Virus record (IMG/VR): IMGVR_UViG_3300031951_000614
Coordinates: 1 to 35,384 of that record
Length of the DNA: 35,384 nucleotides
Reading direction: 5' to 3' (one strand)
Source: a virus
The notes beneath the pieces are model-generated. The model did not search any database, was not told the origin of the DNA, and saw only the letters and a program-made list of their open reading frames with translations. Below are positions 23,127 to 30,590 of this stretch, piece by piece; within the stretch, counting starts at the first letter, position 1; every line of letters starts with the position of its first letter. A program made the translations under genes and the position numbers.

Positions 23127-23145
23127 AGTTAACTACAAAATGAAG

Positions 23146-23580
23146 TCAACTGAAATATAAATTTGCCTCAGCCTCCCTTCTTGTAACCAAACCTTTCAGC
23201 ACCTTACCGCCTGCCTTTGTCCAACGCATAAACTCATTCCGTATGGTAGGATCGTTTGGATTAGCATTTACTTTCTTCAGCAATGTACTTTTATTCAATG
23301 CGCCGACACCTACGTTAAAAGCAAATGATGTCAATGCTCCTAATTGATTATCGTTAATGCTGCTTTTTACCAAACCTTTTACGCTTAATTCAAATCGATT
23401 TACCATTTCAAGTAATAACCGATCTGCACGATCTAAGGTAATTTTATCACCTTGCTGGACTTTGCTTCCGTTCTCATAAAATGTTGATCCGTACCCGATT
23501 GTCCAAACATTAGCTGGACATAGGTACGCTGTCAATTTTAACCCTTCAAACTTTCTGATTATCGCTGTTCCTTTGTTCAT
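23146..23580 (-). CDS. GH24 endolysin (T4/P1 lysozyme type)
   Basis: A 144-residue muramidase. The catalytic pattern E-x8-C-x5-T is present as E12, C21, T27 in FEGLKLTAYLCPANVWTIGY, with GYGST following. The central acid is replaced by Cys, as in P1 and R21 lysozymes. LGALTSFAFNVGVGALNKST and TRREAEANLYFS complete the fold. There is no signal peptide, so a holin must release it. ATG at 23580 overlaps the upstream gene by 35 bp. It is the last gene of the late unit. Confidence 0.9.
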   Translation of the reverse strand: MNKGTAIIRKFEGLKLTAYLCPANVWTIGYGSTFYENGSKVQQGDKITLDRADRLLLEMVNRFELSVKGLVKSSINDNQLGALTSFAFNVGVGALNKSTLLKKVNANPNDPTIRNEFMRWTKAGGKVLKGLVTRREAEANLYFS

Positions 23581-23803
23581 AGTCTTTAACGTGTTTAAGT
23601 AGTTTCCTTTGTGCTGCAAATACAATCCGGTAAGTATTGCGCTTTACTGTATTTATATCGTCTATCTCTTCGTCATATGTCTTATATTCAGAGTCGCTAA
23701 GTTCGGCAAGGGTAGCGATAACTTCAAGTTGGTTACTGATAATATCGAGCAACTCAAATCCGGTATATTCAGGAAATTCAGGTATTTGTGTTTCTTCACT
23801 CAT
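23546..23803 (-). CDS. Hypothetical protein
   Basis: An 85-residue acidic protein starting MSEETQIPEFPEYTGFELLD. A start at 23848 is longer but lies inside the upstream endonuclease. It has IDDINTVKRNTYRIVFAAQR and ends EQRNSDNQKV. Its start overlaps the endonuclease stop (ATGAGTGA). No function is recognised. Confidence 0.6.
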   Translation of the reverse strand: MSEETQIPEFPEYTGFELLDIISNQLEVIATLAELSDSEYKTYDEEIDDINTVKRNTYRIVFAAQRKLLKHVKDYEQRNSDNQKV

Positions 23804-24491
23804 AAGATTTTTTAAATGTATAACCACCTGTATGGTTTCTTCTTCCATTTATTACTGCTGATATTTTTGTCGCGCTTAAATTTAAATTACGAGCAGCTTC
23901 ATGTATTCCGTTATATCTACTAATAAAATGTTCATCTTTATATGCTAAAACATCAAATTTGTAATTATATGAATCTTTGCCATACTTACCTTTAGAAGGA
24001 TTATACAACAACATTCTATTTTTAATTTTTAAAATATGATCTTTACTTAATTTTTTATTTTTAGCAGCTATTGACAAACTTTTTTTATGATCTTCAGTTA
24101 TAATATAATTTTTACGTCCTTCAAGCATTTTAAGATAATTTATTTTATTATCTCTTTTTTTTGCAGCTATGCTTAATTTTTCTCTATATTCTTTTGTATA
24201 TATTTTATTTATTGTACCATCACCTCCATCTGTCATATTTGAAAGAATACCACTTCTAAGATCAATTCTGCCATATTTTTTAATTAACTCTATTTCTTTT
24301 GTTTTTGCTTCTTGATATGATATATTATCAAATAATATATTTACTTTAAAAGCAGTTTTTTTAGTTATATTTTTCCAAATATTGTTTCTTCTTGTTTTTT
24401 CATTTGCTCTTTTATATATATTATCGCTGCCTATTCCAATATAAAAAGGTGTATTATTATCTAATCTTATATGTTCATATACGTATGCCAT
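23796..24491 (-). CDS. Free-standing GIY-YIG homing endonuclease
   Basis: A 231-residue protein. The N-terminus has a GIY-YIG-like start (MAYVYEHIRL then FYIGIGSDNIYKRANEKTRR), followed by EAKTKEIELIKKYGRID with the catalytic-Glu position and a NUMOD3-like GGDGTINKIYTKEYREKLSI. Repeats YKEYREKLSIAAKK, DHKKSLSIAAKNK and SKDHILKIKNRM follow, with a NUMOD1-like end (GIHEAARNLNLSATKISAVI). These nucleases spread by cutting alleles lacking them. It is inserted between the phosphoesterase and a small gene, with overlapping stops and starts on both sides. It is visibly more AT-rich than its neighbours. Confidence 0.87.
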   Translation of the reverse strand: MAYVYEHIRLDNNTPFYIGIGSDNIYKRANEKTRRNNIWKNITKKTAFKVNILFDNISYQEAKTKEIELIKKYGRIDLRSGILSNMTDGGDGTINKIYTKEYREKLSIAAKKRDNKINYLKMLEGRKNYIITEDHKKSLSIAAKNKKLSKDHILKIKNRMLLYNPSKGKYGKDSYNYKFDVLAYKDEHFISRYNGIHEAARNLNLSATKISAVINGRRNHTGGYTFKKSYE

Positions 24492-25477
24492 TATAATATT
24501 TTGCCTTTATAAATTGAATAATTTTTTACTTCGTAATTTACAAAATTTGTATCTAATTCTACCATAGCAAATCCGTGATTCCACTTATTTAATGGCATAT
24601 ATGCTGGATTCAATTCACATAAACAACCTAAACTCCAAGTAGTTACAATATCTCCGTTCATATCTGTTTCTGTGTGCGAACTAGTCTGGTGATTATGGCC
24701 CTGCATTGCTGAAACTTTACCTTTCATATAAAGACCGCGTGCAATGTTTACCGGACTGAAAACAGAAGGATATTCGTGGCCATGAATGATGTTTAATTTA
24801 TTCGCTTTTATAATTCGCTTTTCACCAATTACTTGCATTCCTCTTTCCTTTGCCTTAAGCAGATTCTCAAATTTAAACTCAGGTATTCCCAAAAGTTCCG
24901 GGGCTTTGTGCATCAGGTAATGTTCATATCGTTCATCATGATTGCCTAACTTATAATAGATATTTGCTCCAAACTTCTGCAATACATCTAAAAAATCATT
25001 AACTGCCAATAATTCGTGTGCTACTGATCTTTTACGTGGATCTTTTTGGAAACGTGAAAGACCGTAAAAATCCACCGTGTCTCCGTTGAGTAGTATAGAA
25101 TCTGGTTTTTCTTCTTTGATCTTATCAAGCGCAGCCGTAACCGCCTCGATAGAATGATACGGGACATGTATATCGGAAAGCACCGCTAATCGCTTTGCCT
25201 TTAAAATAAATGGCTCATATTTACTTTCTTCAGATTCGGGAAGTTTATAAGGATTATATGGCCTATTTTCTTCCTTAAAAAAATCGCTTTTTTCTATAAA
25301 TTTAGTTTTATTTAGTTTTCCTGATTTCCCTTCAATATATCTGAGCCGTTCCCTTGCGTCTTCTTTATCTTTAAAAGCCTCTTTATTTTCTTCATACATT
25401 ATTCGAGCAAGCTGATTAGTAGGCATATTCATGCCATGCTTTTTTCTATATTCTCTGGCAATGTCTGCTTTATTCAT
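24491..25477 (-). CDS. Calcineurin-like metallophosphoesterase
   Basis: A 328-residue protein. Metal-binding motifs are all present: LSDIHVPYHS (D102, H104), LNGDTVDFY (G132-D133), LGNHDERY (178-184), IIHGHEYP (H232, H234) and QGHNHQT (260-263). The first ~55 residues are a charged helical segment with an HTH-like look (MNKADIAREYRKKHGMNMPT). Phage members may act as DNA or nucleotide phosphatases. It lies in the lysis-side end of the late unit with 1-4 bp overlaps to its neighbours. Confidence 0.85.
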   Translation of the reverse strand: MNKADIAREYRKKHGMNMPTNQLARIMYEENKEAFKDKEDARERLRYIEGKSGKLNKTKFIEKSDFFKEENRPYNPYKLPESEESKYEPFILKAKRLAVLSDIHVPYHSIEAVTAALDKIKEEKPDSILLNGDTVDFYGLSRFQKDPRKRSVAHELLAVNDFLDVLQKFGANIYYKLGNHDERYEHYLMHKAPELLGIPEFKFENLLKAKERGMQVIGEKRIIKANKLNIIHGHEYPSVFSPVNIARGLYMKGKVSAMQGHNHQTSSHTETDMNGDIVTTWSLGCLCELNPAYMPLNKWNHGFAMVELDTNFVNYEVKNYSIYKGKIL

Positions 25478-25704
25478 TGTATGAGGTTATCGATATCTAT
25501 TTTATTGTTTTTGGACTCCTCCCATAAATACTGCCAAACGTCATCTATTGTGGCATTTTCGCCGTAAATAGATTCACACCGCTTTTTGCCATTTAATAAC
25601 ACCTCAAATATGAAAGCTGCCATGTCAAGACTATACATTGCACGATGCAAAGCCATCCTGTCATCCGGATCACTCAGATCATATTTAATGTTGACAATAG
25701 CCAT
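25474..25704 (-). CDS. Small conserved phage protein
   Basis: A 76-residue acidic protein (KYDLSDPDDRMALHRAMYSL, DMAAFIFEVLLNGKKRCESI). The DLSDPDDRM..H..A segment occurs in small phage proteins next to phosphoesterases. It overlaps the phosphoesterase start and the membrane gene upstream. Function unknown. Confidence 0.6.
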   Translation of the reverse strand: MAIVNIKYDLSDPDDRMALHRAMYSLDMAAFIFEVLLNGKKRCESIYGENATIDDVWQYLWEESKNNKIDIDNLIQ

Positions 25705-26090
25705 AAATAGCCAAAAATTAAGTAAGTAAAAAGAGAAACCACACGTAAAGCCCAGAAACCGCCTAAATTTCTGCTCAAATTATCTATAAAGCTGTTTGTA
25801 TGGTCTGAAAAATAATCGAATGGCAAGCCTCTAAATATGTTTAAACACACATCATAAAATAAACCCCGGCACCCGATAAAGTACAAAGCATAAAATAAAA
25901 CGTGGTGCGGAAGAATGTAATCGTAATAATCAACCGACAAAGCCAAGCATAAGCCGAAAAAGACAAAAGCAATATTAACCGACCAAAATTTATTTACATT
26001 ATCCACCTTACCATGAGCCGCTTTGATTCGGAAATATTCAATTCCGGCACAAATGATTGCAGATATTACAGGCAAAATAAAAGTCAGCAT
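25674..26090 (-). CDS. Multi-pass membrane protein
   Basis: A 138-residue protein with about three to four hydrophobic segments (LTFILPVISAIICAGIEYF, SVNIAFVFFGLCLALSVD, ILPHHVLFYALYFIGCRGLF, and ALRVVSLFTYLIFGYLWLLS at the end). No known family is seen. A palindromic repeat lies just before its start. It may be part of the lysis or superinfection functions by position. Confidence 0.6.
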   Translation of the reverse strand: MLTFILPVISAIICAGIEYFRIKAAHGKVDNVNKFWSVNIAFVFFGLCLALSVDYYDYILPHHVLFYALYFIGCRGLFYDVCLNIFRGLPFDYFSDHTNSFIDNLSRNLGGFWALRVVSLFTYLIFGYLWLLSTLNMI

Positions 26091-26101
26091 ATAACTTTAC
26101 T

Positions 26102-26120
26102 TTTTGTCAATTTTTGACAA
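26102..26120. repeat. Palindromic repeat, copy 1
   Basis: TTTTGTCAATTTTTGACAA contains the perfect inverted repeat TTGTCAA-TTT-TTGACAA. The same 19 bases recur at 26592-26610. It is 12 bp upstream of the membrane-protein start, so a regulatory role is possible. Confidence 0.55.
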
Positions 26121-26124
26121 GTCA

Positions 26125-26418
26125 TTACTTGACAAACCAAACGTCCGAATGATCAGGCCATAGGAACGCCCAAAAAAACAATGTACCTAAAAAGAGCCAC
26201 AATATACCTATATAAAATTGCCCAGTTTTCCAAAAGGAAACATTTTCATCTGATTCAACATATTCATAATAACCTGTAGGAAATCCGGGTTTTTGCTTTT
26301 TTACAAGGCTACCTGATTTTGATGCTTTGTAACCAAAATAAAACCAAATAAATGGAGGAAGATAGCAGAAAGCAAGTGCAATAAACATATCAAAACTTTC
26401 AGAAAATGGAGCTAACAT
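26125..26418 (-). CDS. Two-pass membrane protein
   Basis: A 97-residue protein. One transmembrane segment lies near the N-terminus (MFIALAFCYLPPFIWFYFGY) and one near the C-terminus (FYIGILWLFLGTLFFWAFLW), with a charged middle of KKQKPGFPTGYYEYVESDE. Candidate holin-associated or lysis membrane protein. It follows the u-spanin gene after 3 bp. Confidence 0.55.
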   Translation of the reverse strand: MLAPFSESFDMFIALAFCYLPPFIWFYFGYKASKSGSLVKKQKPGFPTGYYEYVESDENVSFWKTGQFYIGILWLFLGTLFFWAFLWPDHSDVWFVK

Positions 26419-26421
26419 ATT

Positions 26422-27012
26422 TTATGATTTTGTGATTAATTTACTTGCAACTCTTATTAATGGTTTTCTAAAAAGTAATATTAAAAGAAGCAAAATCCAC
26501 CAATAAGATTTGTTACGTTCCTTTTTATATTTATCTGCGTTATATTTAGCATCATTATACTTTTTATTAAAGTCCTCTTTTTCCTTAGTTATTTTGTCAA
26601 TTTTTGACAAATTATCCTTTGAAATTTTATTGCAGCTGTCAAGTAATACTTGATACTTCGCAGTATTTTCAACCGTCTTTGTAATGTATTTATATTTTAT
26701 AACAGGTACTTTCTTTTCCTGAAATACGGTGACTATTTCACGTTTTATCGAATCGTTAATATCACTACCTAATAAGCTGTCAAGCATTGAATAAAGATAA
26801 ACAAACTCCATTTCGTATGCCTGTAAAGTGGTCGAATCCACCACTATAACCGTATCAATAGTTTCCTTAATAGGAAAGTATTGTACACACTTTTGAGCAG
26901 CTAAAGTTGGTTTCTTATTAAAGAATTTGTCAAGTTTTTTGGGTAATAAGCATGACTGAAAAATGATGCATATTATACACAAAATGACGTATTTTGTTGA
27001 CTTGTTACTCAT
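26422..27012 (-). CDS. Candidate unimolecular spanin (u-spanin)
   Basis: A 196-residue protein. An N-terminal lipoprotein signal (hydrophobic VILCIICIIFQSC, lipobox with the lipidated Cys at about residue 21) is followed by a periplasmic helical region rich in Lys and Asp. A C-terminal transmembrane segment (SYWWILLLLILLF) ends the protein with a basic tail. This double-anchored layout is that of T1-type u-spanins, which fuse the outer and inner membranes. ATG at 27012 overlaps the upstream stop; an in-frame start at 27033 is less likely. A copy of the 19-bp palindrome lies within the coding region. Confidence 0.7.
   Translation of the reverse strand: MSNKSTKYVILCIICIIFQSCLLPKKLDKFFNKKPTLAAQKCVQYFPIKETIDTVIVVDSTTLQAYEMEFVYLYSMLDSLLGSDINDSIKREIVTVFQEKKVPVIKYKYITKTVENTAKYQVLLDSCNKISKDNLSKIDKITKEKEDFNKKYNDAKYNADKYKKERNKSYWWILLLLILLFRKPLIRVASKLITKS
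26592..26610. repeat. Palindromic repeat, copy 2 (within the u-spanin gene)
   Basis: TTTTGTCAATTTTTGACAA occurs here in the coding sequence, identical to the copy at 26102-26120. It codes for part of the periplasmic helix (near NLSKIDKITKEK). Confidence 0.5.
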
Positions 27013-27244
27013 TATCGTTTTTTTTGGATGCATCCGTTTTTGTTGCTCCGAAATAATATCCTACCACACCAGCAAGCGCACCACCGAAAATAAACCCGGC
27101 AACAATGTTTACAATATCATGATTCTCTTTTGGTATCGCTTTCACTTGTAATAAATACATCAAACCAAAACAACCCAAAACAATAATGATTGCAAGGCTG
27201 TTTCTTATATCTGCTTTTGTTAATCTTTTCAACCATTCAGGCAT
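27005..27244 (-). CDS. Holin-like small membrane protein
   Basis: A 79-residue protein with two transmembrane segments (SLAIIIVLGCFGLMYLLQV and IVNIVAGFIFGGALAGVVGY) and a charged C-terminal tail (FGATKTDASKKNDNE). This is a holin-like layout. Its stop overlaps the u-spanin start, and it follows the 54-residue gene after 1 bp. The role is inferred from topology and position. Confidence 0.6.
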   Translation of the reverse strand: MPEWLKRLTKADIRNSLAIIIVLGCFGLMYLLQVKAIPKENHDIVNIVAGFIFGGALAGVVGYYFGATKTDASKKNDNE

Positions 27245-27245
27245 A

Positions 27246-27410
27246 TTATTTCTTTTTAATTGATTTAATTACTTTAATGGCTGCAGGTAGATTTCGTAAA
27301 ATCCAAACGGAATAACCAGTTATCGTGAAGACGAAAACAATGTCATTTTTCGTCACCAATGCCATTATACTAAGCATTGACATCATTAAAGGTTCAATCT
27401 TTGCGCTCAT
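27246..27410 (-). CDS. Very small membrane protein
   Basis: A 54-residue protein with one hydrophobic segment (DIVFVFTITGYSVWILRN) and a basic C-terminal tail (AIKVIKSIKKK). Its start overlaps the upstream gene end by 17 bp and its stop is 1 bp from the holin-like start. It may be a second holin or antiholin. Its length hides it from a simple size cut-off. Confidence 0.6.
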   Translation of the reverse strand: MSAKIEPLMMSMLSIMALVTKNDIVFVFTITGYSVWILRNLPAAIKVIKSIKKK

Positions 27411-27750
27411 ATTCTATCGCTTTTTCAACGTGATTTTTATCTATTGCATTTAATAGCCATGATAATGCTTTGCCTGTAAAAGTCAATGTGTTAATCTTTT
27501 TATTCATTCCTAAAACGTGACTGATTGTCACATCTTCGTTACCAAATCGGTAACCATCATTTTTAATCATTGTGTAATTAAACAAATCCGCACAAACTAC
27601 ATTGCCGAGCTGGTCGATCGACTTTGCAATTGTGAAAAGGTATCTGTTAATGTGGCGAAAGAAGGTAGTAACTATTTGAAAAGCGAAGCCTACCGGAAGT
27701 AAAACAACCGATAAAAGCAAAGCGATTATAAGTAATATAAACCCTCTCAT
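27394..27750 (-). CDS. Membrane-anchored protein of unknown function
   Basis: A 118-residue protein with an N-terminal transmembrane segment (GFILLIIALLLSVVLLPVGF) and a soluble tail with SIDQLGNVVCADLFNYTMIK and TFTGKALSWLLNAIDKNHVE. It lies at the head of the lysis region, overlapping the fibre-side neighbour by 4 bp. Function not recognised. Confidence 0.6.
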   Translation of the reverse strand: MRGFILLIIALLLSVVLLPVGFAFQIVTTFFRHINRYLFTIAKSIDQLGNVVCADLFNYTMIKNDGYRFGNEDVTISHVLGMNKKINTLTFTGKALSWLLNAIDKNHVEKAIEYERKD

Positions 27751-28166
27751 AATTCTTCAATTTCAGGAAACCAACCTGCGTCTTTCATTTGCTCATAAGT
27801 AAATACCGTTGTGTCCTGTGGTATTATATACTGAAACGGAAAACTTTGCTGTGATTCGATAAACGCTGCCAACCCGTCCTTTTCCGCTTGCGATAACTCA
27901 GGAAACAAAGCAATAAGGTTAGTTAAATCGTTTTCGGGATGCACAATAATATTATAATCCAACTCCACATCCAAAGCCGTATCGACTACCTCTGTATATG
28001 CAGGATCTTGGGTAGGATGTTTCACCCATCCGAAAAGGTAGGTTGTAACATCATTCGGGTTACGGATTGCAGGAGGTCTGCTTATAGCCCATAGTTCGTA
28101 GCTGATAGCATCGGCACGCTGTGCGCTTGTTAATCCTGCTTGCGGAAGCACTTTAATATATGCCAT
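27747..28166 (-). CDS. Hypothetical protein after the tail fibres
   Basis: A 139-residue acidic protein starting MAYIKVLPQAGLTSAQRADA. It has YLFGWVKHPTQDPAYTEVVD and FPELSQAEKDGLAAFIESQQ. It overlaps the fibre gene by 14 bp. Its position after the fibres would suit a fibre assembly helper, but no sequence motif shows it. Confidence 0.55.
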   Translation of the reverse strand: MAYIKVLPQAGLTSAQRADAISYELWAISRPPAIRNPNDVTTYLFGWVKHPTQDPAYTEVVDTALDVELDYNIIVHPENDLTNLIALFPELSQAEKDGLAAFIESQQSFPFQYIIPQDTTVFTYEQMKDAGWFPEIEEL

Positions 28167-29082
28167 AATAAGAATTTATGTTTGTTTCTATTCCTGATCT
28201 ATTAGAAGATTGATCTGAAGTATATAAAATAAATTCAAAAATATTTGATGAATAAGTACCATTTGTTGTGGTAGTCCCACCTCCTAAAACTCTAAATGAT
28301 TTAGGATAGTTTGCCGCCGTAAATGCAATATTTTGAAGTGTTAAATTAGTCGCATTTTGATAAATAGATAATGTGTTTATATAAGTATATAAAATAGAAT
28401 AAACATAAGATCCGATTGCTATATCAGCATCTGTATAGCCAAATCCTTTAAATCCAGCTTCATTATTATACAATACGATTCTTTCATTAGTAAATGAAGC
28501 TGTAACATTACCTCCAAATCTTATAATATTACTTACACCATTTGAACGATATAAATCACCAATAGTAACAGAAGCACTTGCAGCAGTTCTAAAATATACA
28601 GCAGAAAAAACAGAATAATCAGTATGGGTTATATCGGCTGATGTAAATAAATTATCATTCCCGTCAAAAAATACAACAGGCATCCCGCTTTGCCTATCTA
28701 TTACACCTGCATTTATTATCCTCGCCTGACGGGTTGCCGTTGTTTGTGTTAAATTATTAGTGCTGCTTTGATCGTACCATGTTGTAACAAAACCACTATT
28801 GGCACCTACAAAAGTTTTGAGCGAAGCTGTGTCTAAATCACCCAATGAAGTAAACCCTATATCTTGCTCCGTATTATCATTCGACCTCCTTACCCTTATT
28901 GCGCTGCCTGTATATGCTGTTCTAAGTTTACGCAAAGAATAAGCCGCTGCCGCACCTGTGTAAGTATCTAAAAGAGGTGTTACACCTGCCGCAAACGGCA
29001 CATAATTAGGATGCGCCTTTATAATCATTTGCGCATCCGCACCTAATCCACAAAAAAGTAATATTACAAAAGTAAATCTCAT
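28153..29082 (-). CDS. Secreted, arabinofuranosidase/lectin-like tail fibre protein
   Basis: A 309-residue protein. A Sec signal peptide (MRFTFVILLFCGLGADA, then Q) precedes a beta-rich body. LLDTYTGAAAAYSLRKLRTA, SAIRVRRSNDNTEQDIGFTS and FVTTWYDQSSTNNLTQTTAT resemble the AbfB (arabinofuranosidase B, PF09206) catalytic/lectin fold, where YDQS is a family marker. The rest (VDRQSGMPVVFFDGNDNLF, NIFEFILYTSDQSSNRSGI) fits a concanavalin-like lectin. It probably binds cell-surface sugar. The start overlaps the upstream fibre stop by 4 bp. A virion fibre with an export signal is unexpected. Confidence 0.75.
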   Translation of the reverse strand: MRFTFVILLFCGLGADAQMIIKAHPNYVPFAAGVTPLLDTYTGAAAAYSLRKLRTAYTGSAIRVRRSNDNTEQDIGFTSLGDLDTASLKTFVGANSGFVTTWYDQSSTNNLTQTTATRQARIINAGVIDRQSGMPVVFFDGNDNLFTSADITHTDYSVFSAVYFRTAASASVTIGDLYRSNGVSNIIRFGGNVTASFTNERIVLYNNEAGFKGFGYTDADIAIGSYVYSILYTYINTLSIYQNATNLTLQNIAFTAANYPKSFRVLGGGTTTTNGTYSSNIFEFILYTSDQSSNRSGIETNINSYYGIY

Positions 29083-30590
29083 ATTCTCTTTTTATACCCT
29101 AATAAAGTCAAAGTAAAATAAGTCGGCTTTGTAGCTACAGCCGATGTCCTAACAAACACCCATACATTTGGCGGAATCTTATTATTAGTAAACGATGTTA
29201 CATTTGTCGCACCTATCGTACCTGTTACCGATGTGCCCCCACTCACCAAAATAGTTGCTCCTGCTGTAATATTCAAACTATCGTTCCAATAAACCTCTGT
29301 CGTAATGCTTGGCGAAGTACCTAACACCCCTGCCCTCATTTGTGTTATAATCAAAGTATCGCTGCCTGCATTGTAAAAGCTACCATAAACCGCCGATGTG
29401 CTGAATGCTGCCGTATCGCCTGCCGCACCGCTACCAGCACCAAAGACCGCCAAAGGAACGGTATCAAATTGCAGGATACTTTCAACGGTCTTATTTTCCC
29501 AATATCCAAGCGAAGAGTTGTATCTTATTATTTCATTATTTGCAAGGCTTGTAATCCTGACATCATGCAGTTCATCCAATTCTACCCCGTTCTGTGGCTT
29601 TACATAAATTAACCCGTTCCCTGCGTTTGCACGCTCTACAACGCCCACAAAAACCGAGTGTAATGGCGCTTGTGGCTTTGTCTTTGTAAACCCACCCGGA
29701 ATACTATCTAACCATAAAATATCCCCTGCCGTATATGCACCTAAATTGATACCGCTAACCTGCCCCTGTGTTGTAATCCATCCTGCCGCACCTGCTGCAA
29801 TATCCGCCCTTACAATACCTAAAGTCTTTGAGCTAAAAGTATCGCTTGTATTCTTTGCCAGCTTTACCGATGCCCTGTCACCTTGTGCTCCAAAAATGTA
29901 AACAACCTGCCCTTTTGTAATCGTAACTGATTCGGCGTTGGTTACATAGGCTTTTACTACGGTTGCAGTATCTGTATTGCCAATGTTTGTTATTCCGTTC
30001 GTTCCTGCCATGTAGGTAATGCCATTGGCTGAAACGCCAACAGATAAATTGCCTGTTGTATCTGGAAGAGTAGTTGTATAATTAGCAGCCGTTGTGCTTT
30101 TTAAAAGTACGGTTGCATTTCCAGCGCTATTTCTTAAATTTAATTGATTGCCTATTCTTACAGTTGGATATGTGCCATTTCTATTTTTAATAGCCAAAGC
30201 TCCGCTACCTGCTCCGTCTTCTGATATGGCAAAATCTGATGTTATACCATCAATAACAAAAACAGGACTTATAATACTATCTGTTGTTATATTACCAGAC
30301 GTTGTAACTTGCTGCAAAGTAGGAACAGCCGCACCATCACCTACCTTTCGCCATTGCGTACCAGTCCACGAATAAACCGAACTATCTGCTGTATTGTAAC
30401 GTAACGCTCCCGGCCTGCGACCAATCGAAGCAGCAATAGTAGGAAGAAGTAAAGTAGAGTCAAAAGCACCGCCCCGCCATTTATAATAATTGTTAAAATT
30501 GGTGTATAAAACACCATCCACCGTTTGCCCTTTTACCGATGCAGATAAAAGAATCAAACTACAAAAGAATCCTAATATTTTCGCCTTCAT
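29079..30590 (-). CDS. Tail fibre / receptor-binding protein with signal peptide
   Basis: A 503-residue protein. An N-terminal Sec signal (basic MKAK, hydrophobic ILGFFCSLILLSASV, likely cleavage after KG) is followed by a region with RPGALRYNTADSSVYSWTGT, a repeat-poor beta domain, and an internal fibre domain with SVTITKGQVVYIFGAQGDRA, SKTLGIVRADIAAGAAGWIT and ELDELHDVRITSLANNEIIR. The C-terminal domain (about 375-503) is beta-rich and may be the receptor-binding tip. It resembles tail fibre proteins of Bacteroidota phages. It overlaps the upstream completion gene by 32 bp. Confidence 0.75.
   Translation of the reverse strand: MKAKILGFFCSLILLSASVKGQTVDGVLYTNFNNYYKWRGGAFDSTLLLPTIAASIGRRPGALRYNTADSSVYSWTGTQWRKVGDGAAVPTLQQVTTSGNITTDSIISPVFVIDGITSDFAISEDGAGSGALAIKNRNGTYPTVRIGNQLNLRNSAGNATVLLKSTTAANYTTTLPDTTGNLSVGVSANGITYMAGTNGITNIGNTDTATVVKAYVTNAESVTITKGQVVYIFGAQGDRASVKLAKNTSDTFSSKTLGIVRADIAAGAAGWITTQGQVSGINLGAYTAGDILWLDSIPGGFTKTKPQAPLHSVFVGVVERANAGNGLIYVKPQNGVELDELHDVRITSLANNEIIRYNSSLGYWENKTVESILQFDTVPLAVFGAGSGAAGDTAAFSTSAVYGSFYNAGSDTLIITQMRAGVLGTSPSITTEVYWNDSLNITAGATILVSGGTSVTGTIGATNVTSFTNNKIPPNVWVFVRTSAVATKPTYFTLTLLGYKKRI

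Larger units (their letters stand above)
22669..23145. other. Structured non-coding region between convergent units
   Basis: No convincing gene was found in this 477-bp region. Small ORFs of 32, 15 and 27 codons exist (the first is listed separately); none shows recognisable features. Several strong inverted repeats occur: CCGGCTGC/GCAGTCGG (22733-22762), a GAAA-capped hairpin (22781-22811), TCGGAAACTTTCCGA (22983-22997), a 92-nt element closed by a perfect 10-bp stem (23007-23098), GGTTACAATTTGTAACC (23110-23126) and an arm pair at 23126-23152. It could be a bidirectional terminator, a non-coding RNA or both. Confidence 0.6.

Noticed and set aside
22669-23145. tRNA or group I/II intron in the convergent region
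   Set aside because: No cloverleaf with proper anticodon and T-arm, no group I core segments and no domain V-like hairpin were found.
28153-30590. Diversity-generating retroelement acting on the tail fibres
   Set aside because: No reverse transcriptase and no template/variable repeat pair was seen in the window.
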